From contig NW_005434586.1 of assembly GCF_000315625.1 (NCBI RefSeq), positions 168,759 through 232,758 of the forward strand: a stretch of 64,000 bases of DNA, written 5' to 3'. The translations under genes were made by a program, and so were the position numbers. This stretch comes from Guillardia theta CCMP2712. Lineage: Eukaryota > Cryptophyceae > Pyrenomonadales > Geminigeraceae. Shown here piece by piece: positions 46,022-56,072 of this stretch (position 1 is the first letter of the stretch; each line of letters starts with the position of its first letter). Below the pieces are notes generated by a model. That model searched no databases and was not told where the DNA came from. It saw only the letters and a program-made list of their open reading frames with translations.

Positions 46022-46596
46022 GACGGGCTTCGTGATGGATCTTGTTTCTCGCCCTCGTGTGCATTCATGCCAAGTTGCAGCGGAGGCAAGCGAGCAAGTC
46101 GGGGGTAGCGCAGGGAAGAGGCAGGAGGGAGGAGGGAGGAGGGAAATCGCAAGGGGTGGAGCAAGGGGGAGGACGAGCAACGAATGACGGCAGGCTGACA
46201 AGCGTTTGTACAGGCGGCGAGGAGCAAGAGGTGACTGAGAGGGGGAGGATGAAGCCTGCGAGAGACAAGACCAAGGAACGAGAGAGGAAGGGAGAGAGAC
46301 TAGTGAGTGAGGAGTGGCTGCCAGAGTGGCTTCAGCCAAGGGGAGGGGCTTTGATGTTTTTTTTCCTGCTTTTGACGTCGCCCAAGAGTGTGTGTAACGG
46401 ACCTGCCGGGCGGCCAGTCTGGCAGCCCGGCACCACCGGGGCCCGGCCCTGACAGTGCGGGGCACTGGCGCGACGCTGCGGCGGCCGAGCTCAACTTGCC
46501 AGGGGAGCCTCGGAGATCCGAAGTTGATTTGGCACCGGGCCGCAGCACCGGAAGCATCTCAGTCGTCTTCCTCTAGAGGTTTATTCTACATTCCCG
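46022..46596. other. Region with GC-rich island
   Basis: Purine-rich to about 46320, then a GC-rich island at about 46395-46550 (GCCGGGCGGCCAG, CACCGGGGCCCGGCC). No exon identified. Confidence 0.6.
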
Positions 46597-47490
46597 CTAG
46601 GCTACTGGGATAATTCTGATCCCTTGTGGGTCCACTGGCGCCCTCGCTCGCACGTTCGCAGCATATCGAGTGTAATCGTCGACGAAGTACCTGCTGGCAG
46701 GAGAGGCCCCGGACTCGCTCTCCTCGCTGTCATCCGGCCCTCTGTTAATGAGCTCGTCAAGCTCCCGGATCCTTCCAAGCATGGCGTCGCGTTCCTCCAC
46801 GTTGTTCACCCTCGAGGCGTCAACGGCAAGTTCACCAATGAGCCGGTTGACCTCCATGTCGTACTTCTGCTTCACAGCAGCCACATCCCCGCGTCCTCCA
46901 GCGCGTTTCGCGTCTACGAGCAAGTCGTCGAGGTCCTTGAGCCTCCTCCCTCGCTCCTCACTCTGCGACACATACCGCTCGATCCCCTTCTGACGTGCCT
47001 GCTGGTCAGCCTCGTAGTACCGTTGCGCCCGATCATGCAGCCTCTTCTGCCTGGCCTTGGCTCGATCAAGCGCTGAGTCAAGCCGCTGACGGTGGAGCTC
47101 GTTCGACTTCTGCGCGACCTCGATGGCAGCCGAGTCCCTTTCCCTTGTGAGCGAACCGAGAATATCCCACTTCCTCTTCTCCAACAGGTTTCGCTCCTTC
47201 TGCAGCCTCTCGAGCTTCATCTTGATCCTGTCGCCATGCATGTCCGACGGGCCGGCATCCCCGGATTCTCCGCCTCCGAAAGCTTCCGGGCTGCCTTGCG
47301 GCCCTGACCCAGCCCTGAATTCTTCAAGTGGAGCGAAAATCCTGTGATCGTCCTGGTAGCCGAACAAGGAAACTTCTCCGCTGCGCGTGAATTGGGCTCT
47401 CAGACTCACGGCGAGGAAGCACGTGCACAGGCAGAGCCCCCACAGTGACACGCCCCGAGCATCCCGCAGGGCCTTGGCAGTGGAAGGCAT
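46597..47490 (-). CDS. Secretory coiled-coil protein, 297 residues
   Basis: An uninterrupted frame. The N-terminus (GVSLWGLCLCTCFLAVSLRA then QF) is a signal peptide, with Phe at +2. A disordered Gly/Pro/Ser region (GSGPQGSPEAFGGGESGDAG) precedes about 150 residues of charged helix, for example IKMKLERLQKERNLLEKRKW, LDRAKARQKRLHDRAQRYYE and GIERYVSQSEERGRRLKDLD. An acidic Ser/Glu segment (DDSEESESGA) and the end RAPVDPQGIRIIPVA follow. No known domain seen. Probably in the ER lumen or the periplastid/plastid system. Divergent from the ankyrin gene at 47987. Confidence 0.72.
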   Translation of the reverse strand: MPSTAKALRDARGVSLWGLCLCTCFLAVSLRAQFTRSGEVSLFGYQDDHRIFAPLEEFRAGSGPQGSPEAFGGGESGDAGPSDMHGDRIKMKLERLQKERNLLEKRKWDILGSLTRERDSAAIEVAQKSNELHRQRLDSALDRAKARQKRLHDRAQRYYEADQQARQKGIERYVSQSEERGRRLKDLDDLLVDAKRAGGRGDVAAVKQKYDMEVNRLIGELAVDASRVNNVEERDAMLGRIRELDELINRGPDDSEESESGASPASRYFVDDYTRYAANVRARAPVDPQGIRIIPVA

Positions 47491-47986
47491 CTGACACTTT
47501 ACTACCTGCGGCAGAGTTTCAGAGGCGCAGCAAGGTTGGAGGGGTCATGCATGCTCGATCACGGCGAGGTAGCATCTGGGAAGAAGAGCAGACTATTCCT
47601 TCTTCGAGCATGCAACATCGATACACTGTGTCTGCTTCTGTGCAATCCTCGAAACAGACCTATTCCGACATGGTTTTCACGGGAAAATTTCACTAAGATC
47701 ATCGTATCCTATCTGATCTTCTTTGTCAACTATCCTATGTAGCCCATCCTGAGCATCATCGGTAGCCGCATGCCCTGTAGCACTGCTGCGGATATAGCGA
47801 AGTGCATGCAGCTCTGCATGCAGACAGCGTGCTGGGCTGCATGCAGGTGGGCTGCATGGTGAACAGCATGCAATGAACCGCATGGCGAAGGGGCAGGTGC
47901 ATGAGGGTGATGAAATTGGTCAGTGAGGAGATGAGGGTTTCGGCATAATAGGGACAGGGGGATGAGGGGGGTTTGTTCCCGTCGGA
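47491..47986. promoter_or_regulatory. Divergent upstream region with seven GCATGC sites
   Basis: GCATGC occurs at 47549, 47609, 47768, 47804, 47816, 47839 and 47866, several within TGCATGCA. They lie between the divergent starts at 47490 and 47987. CATGCA (RY) elements bind B3 factors in plants; whether a homologous factor acts here is unknown. Confidence 0.55.
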
Positions 47987-49588
47987 ATGGGCGCGGAGCA
48001 GTCGAGGGATGGGGAGGGAGAGGAAGGGAATGCGGGAGAGAAGAAGAACGAGGATGGTGGGGGAGAGGGGAAAGACGTCTTCAGGCAGCTCCTATCGGCT
48101 CCCCTCGTGCACGGAGGGGCTCTGCAACTCTTCAATCAGAACAGGTCTGCGATCGCCATCACCAAGGATTGCTACCAAGGAGACTTGAAGGCGGTAGAGA
48201 GGCACTTTGAGGGGAATGTGAACGAAGTGGATGCCGACGACAACTCTCCTGTGCATTGGGCTGCCCTTAAGGGCCACGCTGATGTCCTAGAATACCTCAT
48301 ACAGAGAGGATTTCCTATAGCTTCCAAGAACAAGGACGGCGACACGCCGCTGTACGTCCTCGACTCCCTCAGTGCAGTAGAGACAAGTCTCCTGATGATT
48401 CCTCAGGCACTGGGCTGCATCTGGCGGAAATGAGAAAGTCATTCAGCTCCTCCTCAACTACAACGCAGACCCCTGGGTGGTGAACAAGGACGGGACTACG
48501 CCTCTACACCTCGCGGCTGCCGACGGCAATCACGATGCGGTGAGGGTTCTAGCGAAGTCTGCGGGTCCTGTGCTAGACTCCGCGATCAAGATTGGAAAGA
48601 AAAAGAAGATGCCGAAGGTGCTCATTCCTCCTCGTCCTCGTCCCCTTTCTCCTCGTCCCCCCCCCCCTCCCCCTCCTCTCTCTCTCCTCTCCCCCTCCCC
48701 CTCTCTCCTCGCTCTCTTCCTCTTTCTTCCAGCCCCCCCCCCTCTCCCTCCTCTTTCTCCCTCTCTTTTCCCTCCTCCCCCTTCTCAAACTCGTTTTTTT
48801 AAGTCATCATCTGACATGTTGTTCCCGCTCATCGCACCAGACCAAGATAAATTCGCAGAATCAGGTCAGGGAATGCAAGTCGTTGGGATGCTGTTTGACG
48901 CTTCTCCAGGATCACGATACTCCGCTACACTGGGCAGCAGCCAGCGGAAACCCGAAAGCAACAAAGATTCTGCTTGACCACCGGGCCTTGTGAACTAAAG
49001 GCTCGAATCTTAGTACGAGGCTAACTTAGCTGCAGCGTTGACGCTGTGAACCTCAAGAAGATCACTCCGCTGCACATCTCGTGCTCTGACAAGAGTTTCG
49101 ATGTGAGTTCTCGGCTATTTCATCGTCGACCCGGTTGAGAGTCAAGGACAGGTGGTTCGGATGCTGGTGGAAGCGAAAGCGAATGGTGGGTGATGTTGTT
49201 CGATCTTGCCTGAGCGCAACGAGCTGTACACGAGAGATCTGATGCAGATGATAGTGAGTTTGACGACGAAGGACTCAGAAGCTCCTATTCATTGGGCGTG
49301 TGCCGGTGCGGGGAGCTGATCTACAGAAAGAGAGACTGACTGTTCAAAAGGAGGTCACAAATCAGTTGCTGCCTACCTGCTGGAGAATGGGGCTTCTCCC
49401 AATGTAGCGAACAAGTTTGCAGAGACGGTTAGAAGCACCTTGTCTTGATACCTCTGAGTGTAATTGCGACAGCCCATGCACTTTGCGGTGCAAAGAGGCG
49501 ATATTGGGCTTGTCGAGATGCTGCATGAACACGGTGAGCAAATCGGGAATGGGATGTTGATGATTCGGGGGATGATGATGATGACGAC

Positions 49589-49619
<31 letters not shown>

Positions 49620-50378
49620 GCGATGACGATGACGATGACGATGATGATGATTATGAGGAGGAGGAGGAGGAGGAGGAGGGGATTGAAAAGGAGATTGAGA
49701 GGATGAAATGTCTGAGCAGGTGCCGATGTACATGCAGCCACACGTATGAACGACACATGCCTCCACCTAGCCATCACCAAGAGGTCAGTGCGCATCAATG
49801 CAAGATTCTCCTTGACTCCAGCTCGCAGCGATAAACGAATGGTTGCAAGACTTTTGAGAATGGGAGCTTCGACTAATTCCAAGAATTCAGTCGACGACTC
49901 GGTAGGCCTCCCCCATCCCGAACCCTCCGCTTCCACCCTCATCCCCACTCCTCACCCTCACCTTCCCTTTCTATCTGATTCCTATGCAGCTCCTACACAC
50001 AGCATGCTCTATTGGGGACATCGGCGTAGTCCAGCTGCTGGTACTCTTGCTCTTGATTCTCATGCAGAGTTTTTATTTCCTCAAGGTTGAAAATGACGCG
50101 GAAGTCAACACGACGAACAACGACCAAGAAACTCCCTTGTCTCCTTCCCCTCTACCTGCCTCTCTTCTGACTGATCGGACAGACACTGGGCGTCAGCGGC
50201 CGGTCACATCACCATCGTTCGATTTCTTATCAAGGTGATATACCCCAGCTCTCAGCAGAGGGAAGCTGACTGTCACATTTTGCGTCAGTGCGGGGCGGAC
50301 ACGGAGGCAGAGAACGTCAACGGCAAGACGCCGCGAGATCTTGTAAGCGATATCGAGACTCTGAAAGAGTTCGGGTGA
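47987..50378 (+). CDS. Ankyrin-repeat protein with N-myristoylation-type start
   Basis: The start MGAEQSRDG fits an N-myristoylation signal (Gly2, Ser6). About a dozen exons yield at least eight ankyrin repeats: NSPVHWAALKGHADVLEYLI, TPLHWAASGGNEKVIQLLLN, TTPLHLAAADGNHDAVRVLA, DTPLHWAAASGNPKATKILL, ITPLHISCSDKSF, APIHWACAG, GHKSVAAYLLENGASPNVAN, TPMHFAVQRGDIGLVEMLHE, LLHTACSIGDIGVVQLL and LHWASAAGHITIVRFLIK. The C-terminus is KTPRDLVSDIETLKEFG, TGA at 50376. Many introns cut at the same TPL|HW position, a sign of growth by exon duplication. Long introns hold pyrimidine-rich (48620-48790) and GAT-triplet (49570-49680) repeats. Some small joints (48790-48890, 49180-49330) are approximate. Probably a membrane-associated scaffold. 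Confidence 0.83.
49568..49680 (+). repeat. (GAT)n-rich microsatellite in ankyrin intron
   Basis: Imperfect GATGATGACGAC repeat followed by GAGGAGGAGG, between the exon ending LHEHG and the exon starting near 49722. Confidence 0.9.
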
Positions 50379-50396
50379 AAGAATAGATTGACAAGC

Positions 50397-51658
50397 TCAG
50401 ATTTCTTTGACGACCCTCGGCGTGTGTCCCTTGTCCCACAACGTGGGGACTGAGGACTTCCGCCCCTTGTCCATGGTGTCGATGCTGCTCAGGAAGTGAG
50501 ACTTCGAACTCAGAGGACACCAGAAGCTATTCATGATACCTGTCATTCCTCTTGCCGTTGGGCGCCTTCACCTTGTCAAACTGCAAGGCCGCGATCAGTG
50601 TCATGGCTGGTAGGTTAGGGAGTGAGACCGAGTCTTGCTCGAGCTCCGGTTCTCGCTCCATCGCATCGACACAGATGCAGGTCAGAAGAACCAGGGCAAC
50701 ATCAACATTTGCTGCAATCTTATTTGCAGAGTTACACGTTGCTGTTCTACATCAGTTTGTCACCTGCACAAGCAATCTCCATCCTGTCCCCTTGGAGCTA
50801 CAAAAGTGTGAGAGGGAGGAAAGGAAGCTGAGCTCAACAACACATTGCGACTCACCTGTCCTGAAAATCTGCTGTCCTCTCCATCGTTGCAAACACGTCC
50901 TCGCTGTCATAAAGAAGGAAGCTGCAGTGCACCTAGTCAGCAAGAGGAAGTCTCCACCCCTCCCACACCTCATGCTCATGTTGTCATAATCTCCTTCCAA
51001 TACAACGTCAGGCACAACTTCCTCGAGGATCAGTTGCCCATAGTCTTCTGGAGGGTATGGAGGAGAGAACACTCGGATGCAGTACTGGTTGGTTCGCACG
51101 CACTTGTACACAAGCGCCCGCAGCTCGCGTGAAACTACAATCTTCCAAGTGATCTGCGTTGTGCAAGGACTGTGAGAAGAATACGAAGGGCACACAAACA
51201 TCACCTCGTCTATCCTCATGAGAGTTGCATGTACAGAATCTGTGTTGAGAATCAGATGTTTAACTCCAGTCTCCTATTAACAGGCAAGATGTCAGATCCG
51301 GACATAGAGTAGTGAACAGGAAAGAACCTTTGCATTCGGACCTTCCATACGGAACCACGTGTTGTTTGCCATGTCTCTAATCCGATGACTTGATCTGATT
51401 GCAAAAAAGTCAAAAACCTTTGCTCCACTTGAGCAAGCAGAAGATACTTCGAGTAGAAGATCATACTTCTTATCAGGAAACTTTCTTGCTGATCCGATCG
51501 GAAAGTGACATACTGAACCATCAAGTCATTCTTTTCCCTGCACTTGCTGTCTTTACCTGGTTGCCAAGGACGTCCAATGATATCGAAGGGCTCTGAGAAG
51601 CATCATTCCCTCCAGCATTTTGCGATCGTTTACAACAACAGCTTTCCGTTTGACCCAT
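50397..51658 (-). CDS. Unknown protein with MGxxxS and CCC lipid-anchor-type N-terminus
   Basis: The start at 51658 gives MGQTESCCCKRSQN: Gly2/Ser6 for myristoylation and Cys7-9 for palmitoylation, a dual-acylation pattern for plasma or endomembrane anchoring. Spliced exons give KYDLLLEVSSACSSGAKVFD, FFAIRSSHRIRDMANNTWFR, GVKHLILNTDSVHATLMRID, ITWKIVVSRELRALVYKCVR, YCIRVFSPPYPPEDYGQLIL, VDVALVLLTCICVDAMEREP and a C-terminal SVPTLWDKGHTPRVVKEI. Stop is TGA at 50397, 18 bases from the convergent ankyrin gene. Hydrophobic beta-type segments alternate with loops, reminiscent of tubby/LURP-like barrels, but I cannot confirm any family. The joint before KYDLLLE and the small exons near 50700-50920 are uncertain. 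Confidence 0.65.
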
Positions 51659-51743
51659 CGTGACGCTCCTACAGCAAACGACAGGCTTTATGAAAGCATC
51701 GAGAGCATATCATCGTTGAAACGATTGTGAAGATAGCATAGCA

Positions 51744-52142
51744 GTGACGACAACATACCTCGTCAATCTCCCGGCGCGAACTGCGTCAGAAACGCTGCTC
51801 CTTCACGTAACAACAAACTCTCCAGGGGGCTCTGGGATTCGGGCAAGGATAGCCAGCTTCGAGACGAGGGAGGAAAGAGTCAAGTCCTTGATCTCGGGTT
51901 CCTCAGCTCCTCTGCCTCACTGTGGACGACAAGAACAGGAGCTGGCAAGGCTACTGCCCTCCCCACCAGAATCCGATGCTGTCGATCAAGCCCTCCCCCA
52001 ATCCTACGACTGTAAGGCCAATCACCAGTTTACGTCGGTCACAGCAGAGAGAAATGGAGAGGAGGGAGAGGACGAAGTAGAGGATGAGGAGGAGCGGTTT
52101 GATCCTCCGCCAGGAGCTCGGCACGCGCCCGTCGAGCGGTAG
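51744..52142 (+). CDS. Possible small protein, 132 residues (weak)
   Basis: An open frame from ATG, divergent from the lipid-anchor-type gene by 85 bases. The first half is mixed in composition (TYLVNLPARTASETLLLHVT), the end is acidic (GEEGEDEVEDEEERFDPPPG). No domain, no intron, no homology recognised. It could be an N-terminal exon of a gene or chance. Confidence 0.3.
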   Translation: MTTTYLVNLPARTASETLLLHVTTNSPGGSGIRARIASFETREERVKSLISGSSAPLPHCGRQEQELARLLPSPPESDAVDQALPQSYDCKANHQFTSVTAERNGEEGEDEVEDEEERFDPPPGARHAPVER

Positions 52143-53889
52143 GGGGAGGAGAGGGGGAAGAGAGAGGGAGTAGGGGACTTTGGGTCGAGGGATACGGAGC
52201 CAAGACCCCGGTTCATCTTCGACCCTACCCCCTGCTCTGTTCCACCCCCTGGTCTCCCCAGCATTGCAGGGGTCAATAGTCTTAATTCACGGGTCCGTGT
52301 ACTTTCTTTGGCGTGCCATCAAAAGTGACCCCACCCATCTTGTTAACATTAACTTCAGGTAGATGGGAGGGGTACTACCTCGGCATCATGGTTTACCTCG
52401 GCATCACGATTGTCACATGGCGGTAGGGCCGCAGGGCCAAATGAAACTAATCAACTTGTTCAAGTTTCGCTGCCTTTTCTTTTCTCATAGGCTCTATCTG
52501 AGGCGGAGTTGTTGAGTACCTAGCTCGCTACTGGCAGTGACGGTGACTGAACTTGTAGTTGATTTGAGTCAACTTTGAGTAAAGAAGTCGGAATGGCCAC
52601 AAATTCCGAAGTTCAGTCTTTACTCAAAGTTAAGTTAAAAATTAACGGACAGTAACAATCACCACGCCGTGACGGTCCGATCCGGCCCCTGCGCCGTACC
52701 GTGACGGTCAACTTCGCCGGAGTCGGCGGGCCGGGCTGAGTCCGAGCCGTCGCCGCCGCCGATTGAGCGGCCTTTTCAAGTTTTGTTTTTCTTCAGTGTC
52801 AATGAGGGCCCCGACGCTCCGGGTGCCGCCGTAGGCTGTGCCTGCCGCAGCTGACTCAGCTCGGAAGTTTGAATCAGCCGTATCAACTTTCGGCCCGGTG
52901 CTACTGATTGGGCCCGGCGACTACCGTAGGCTAGTTGACCAGCGGCTGCCACCGACGGGAGTAGCCGGGGGCCGTGACTCGGACGGCCCGGCCCGGGGCC
53001 GCGGCCGGCGGGCCCGGCCGGGCGTTCCGACGGTGATCCGAGCGGACCGGGCGGGGCGGCCCCGGCCCCCTGCGCATGATCCTCCCCCGGTTGACTCAGT
53101 GAGACGGTTGTCCGTCTGTCTGTCTGTACGTTATGAACCGTACTGTACGGTAGCCACGGTACAGGGTTCAAGTCGACACTGTTGCGCGGCCGGCCCCCCC
53201 CGCCGCGGAACTCAGGCGGATCCGGATGGGACTCCCAAAGTCCGGCCCGCCGGCCCCGGGCCCGCCGGGCGGCCGCACGGTGGTCACTGTGCCGGCCCCG
53301 GGTCGGTCCGGCGGTACTGCGGTACCGCAGTGCGGCCCGTCAGGCCCCCGCCGTGGCCCGGCGGCAGCCTGAGGTGAGAGGATGATGAAGAAGGGTAGGG
53401 TGGTTCTTGTACAAATGATGCTTACAGATGGGGTGGGGTATCATCAAGCAAGCAGAGGGGTTGGTTCGCCATTGCGCTAGTCGGAGAGCGGGAGCTTCGG
53501 GCTCTGCACCTTGACCTTTGCTGAGGCTTCATACCATCAGCGACCTCAACCTCTTGGGTTGTCAAAAGACTCCATCCCCTCTGTCTGATAGCTTCTGATC
53601 TCTATCCTCACTCAAAGTTGAGAGGGAGGTTGGCAACACCTGAGCAACAGCGAAACACATGCAATGAGTGCTGACATTTGAACCATTCACAACTTCTTTG
53701 TTTGTGTGCCAGGAAGGACAAACTAAATCCTTTCTATAAGATCCACTCGTGCTCTCGTAGAGTGTGTGAGCTAACCTGTCATCGATTAACATATCCCCTG
53801 AACAACACCTCAGTCTTTTCACCGGTCCAAGAAAACGATGTCCAAAGAAGGCAAAGAGTAATGTCCTGTGAACTTCGATTGCTCTCAGC
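52143..53889. other. Long non-coding region: palindrome and GC-rich island
   Basis: It contains the palindromic repeat (52571-52631), then about 700 bases of GC-rich sequence (52650-53370), then a GGGTAGGG-containing stretch and about 400 bases of ordinary composition before the next gene. Open frames in the GC-rich part are Pro/Arg/Gly-rich and not credible. Confidence 0.65.
52571..52631. repeat. Inverted repeat related to the foldback arms
   Basis: AACTTTGAGTAAAG at the left is mirrored by CTTTACTCAAAGTT at the right, with an inner TCGGAAT/ATTCCGA pair; it is followed by AAGTTAAAAATTAACGG. It can form a long hairpin and carries the same core as the repeats at 11461 and 14995. Confidence 0.85.
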
Positions 53890-56072
53890 TTGATTTCGGA
53901 AATTGCATTGAACACAATCCACAAGATGAACGGCAGCGGCAACCTTGGAAGACAGAACCCCCCTGGAGCGAAAAATTTTGGTAACTTGCAGCCTCCCAGA
54001 AATCCATTGCCCCAAGTGACACCACTGGATGTGACATCCAATCTCCCACAGCCGGAGGCAAACGGCTACCCTCCAGTTGTACCGGCTGATGCTGTGCCGG
54101 CTGCTGTTTTTGTACCTCCTGTTGTGCACGTTGTTGGGCAAGCCCCTAAGGAGATTCAAAATGCCCCAAGAGATCCGAGGAGCAATCCCCAGGCTGTTCA
54201 GCGAAGCAGGGATCCGCGCTTGAACGTGTCGACAGATCGGTCTCTTCCTGCTCCTGGCTCAAACTCACCTCGCTTTGATGGAAGGGAAAAGTCGCAGCCT
54301 TCGAAGCTTCATGTCAGGACAACCCAACAGTCTCCAACATCAAGTCCCAGGTTTCCTCAAGCCTACGCGCAACCTTCGCCTCTGCTCGCAAGTTCTCCAA
54401 GCATGCTTGGTCATGTACCTGGCTTTCCTCGCCCAGGAGAGGAGCATCGGACGCAACCGTTACCAAGACTAACGCACGACTCGTCGTTTGAAGCTTTTCT
54501 CAATGGCCAGAAGCGCAGAAAAGTTGTTGAGAAGACCTTCCATCGACTTTGTTGCTCTCCAGAGTTCATCGAACTCATAAGAGTGCTGAAGGAGTTGAAG
54601 GCAGCGACCATTAGCCTCCATCAAGAAAACATCATGCAGATGAAGTACGGGCTGACGCGGGGAGACATCGACTTCGAGTACGAGACGCTCTTGTCTTTGA
54701 AAGAGAACCTTGCTCACAAGAGCATGGCGTGGGAATATAACTTAGCAAAAGCCTGGCAGATCATCGGTAACACTTGCTTGTGCTGCTATGTGACAGCGGC
54801 TGATTGCTGTGATCCTTCAGGCAAACCCTTAACTTCTCTCGATGTAGCCAACTATCCTGATGAAGATATTGTAAGCACTCTCAATGTGGCGAACACTTCG
54901 GAGGTGATCAAAGGTTTCGTGTTCCTCGGTGCCGGTGGCCAGAAGAATGAGGAGGTGGAGAAACCTATCATGGTCTCGGAGATGTCGAAACAGTTTAGAG
55001 AAAGGAAGATGATTCTCCAGAAGTGGTATGACGACAACAGGATAAGATACATATTGAATCTTGCAAGTAAGAGCAGCCCTTCTCCGATCCGTTGCACGTA
55101 CTTGACAATTGACTTCCAGAGGATGAGCAGGGAATGGAAAAGATGAAGTATCCCTTTGAGTATGAAGAGGTTATTGACGGACCTCTTCAGTAGCCCTCAT
55201 CTAACAAGTGAACGACTGAGCAGGTTGAGCCGGAGACCTCAAGACCGGATCTTAGGACCATGCGCATTGAAAATGACGATGACGACGATGAGACGATTCG
55301 AGTCCTCCGCTTACCTATGAAAGATACTAATGAGTACGATGTGGAGAATTCCTGGGAGCTCTTCGAGGCGGCAAGGTGAGACCCCGGCTAGCGCTAAGTG
55401 ACTTTGGATTTGATGATGAGCAAGGTTTCTGGAGAGAGCGTGGAGAAGGCACAAGAAGTTTCTCATGAGATCTTTGAATGAGGAAATCCAGGGGAAAAGC
55501 AGACGGGAAAATTCCCCCAACCGTCCTGTGATGGTGATGATTCACTGCTACGGCGGGATCAACAGGAAACCTAGATCGAGGGTTGTCGTGGGGGTCTGAC
55601 GGGCTCGCCTCAGGTCTCCCTTAGCTCTGATCTACTGGTTGCTTCGATTTTGTTCTCATCGCAGCGTCGACCAAGGTTTCTCTTGTTGCTCCCCCGCACG
55701 CGGCTGACCGAACTCCAGACAACGTCATCGAGCGAGTCAAGCACAGGAGGCGAACGGCATTCAGGGAGTACCAGGTGATAGCTTCCCCTACAGGACCCTC
55801 CTGACCCCCTCACCTTTCAGGAAAAAAATCGTGGGTTGGAGACGGTCTTGAAGGACAAGGAAATATGGATGAGCGGCGTGAAGACAAGAATCGAGAAAGA
55901 GATCGCCTGCGAAACAGAAGCTCTACCCTTTGAGAGACATGTGGAGGACTATCTCAACCTCAAGCGACGATACGCCTGTAGAATCTCCCATGGCTCTCTA
56001 GGGATATTCGCTGTGGACTGCGGTGGTTTGCCCGGCTCGCCGATCTTCAGTGACGAGGAGGACCAGACTTAA
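53890..56072 (+). CDS. Unknown protein with RDPR motifs
   Basis: The first exon (from 53890, or the Met at 53926) encodes a disordered Pro/Asn/Gln-rich region with RDPRSN and RDPRLN motifs, then a helical region (FHRLCCSPEFIELIRVLKEL, ISLHQENIMQMKYGLTRGDI, FEYETLLSLKENLAHKSMAW). Downstream exons in phase give KDEQGMEKMKYPFEYEE, ENDDDDDETIRVLRLPMKDT, FLERAWRRHKKFLMRSLNEE, VIERVKHRRRTAFREYQ and ETVLKDKEIWMSGVKTRIEK, ending SPIFSDEEDQT and TAA at 56070. RDPR motifs occur in RNA-processing proteins, suggesting a nuclear role, but no CID, RRM or other domain is seen. Basic helices alternating with acidic stretches support nuclear localisation (inference). Confidence 0.68.

Noticed and set aside
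49362-49766. Poly-His and poly-Ile frames on the minus strand
   Set aside because: Translation of the GAT microsatellite in an ankyrin intron.
52838-53377. Long frames in the GC-rich island
   Set aside because: Frames stay open because GC-rich DNA lacks stop codons; the Arg/Pro/Gly composition is not protein-like.
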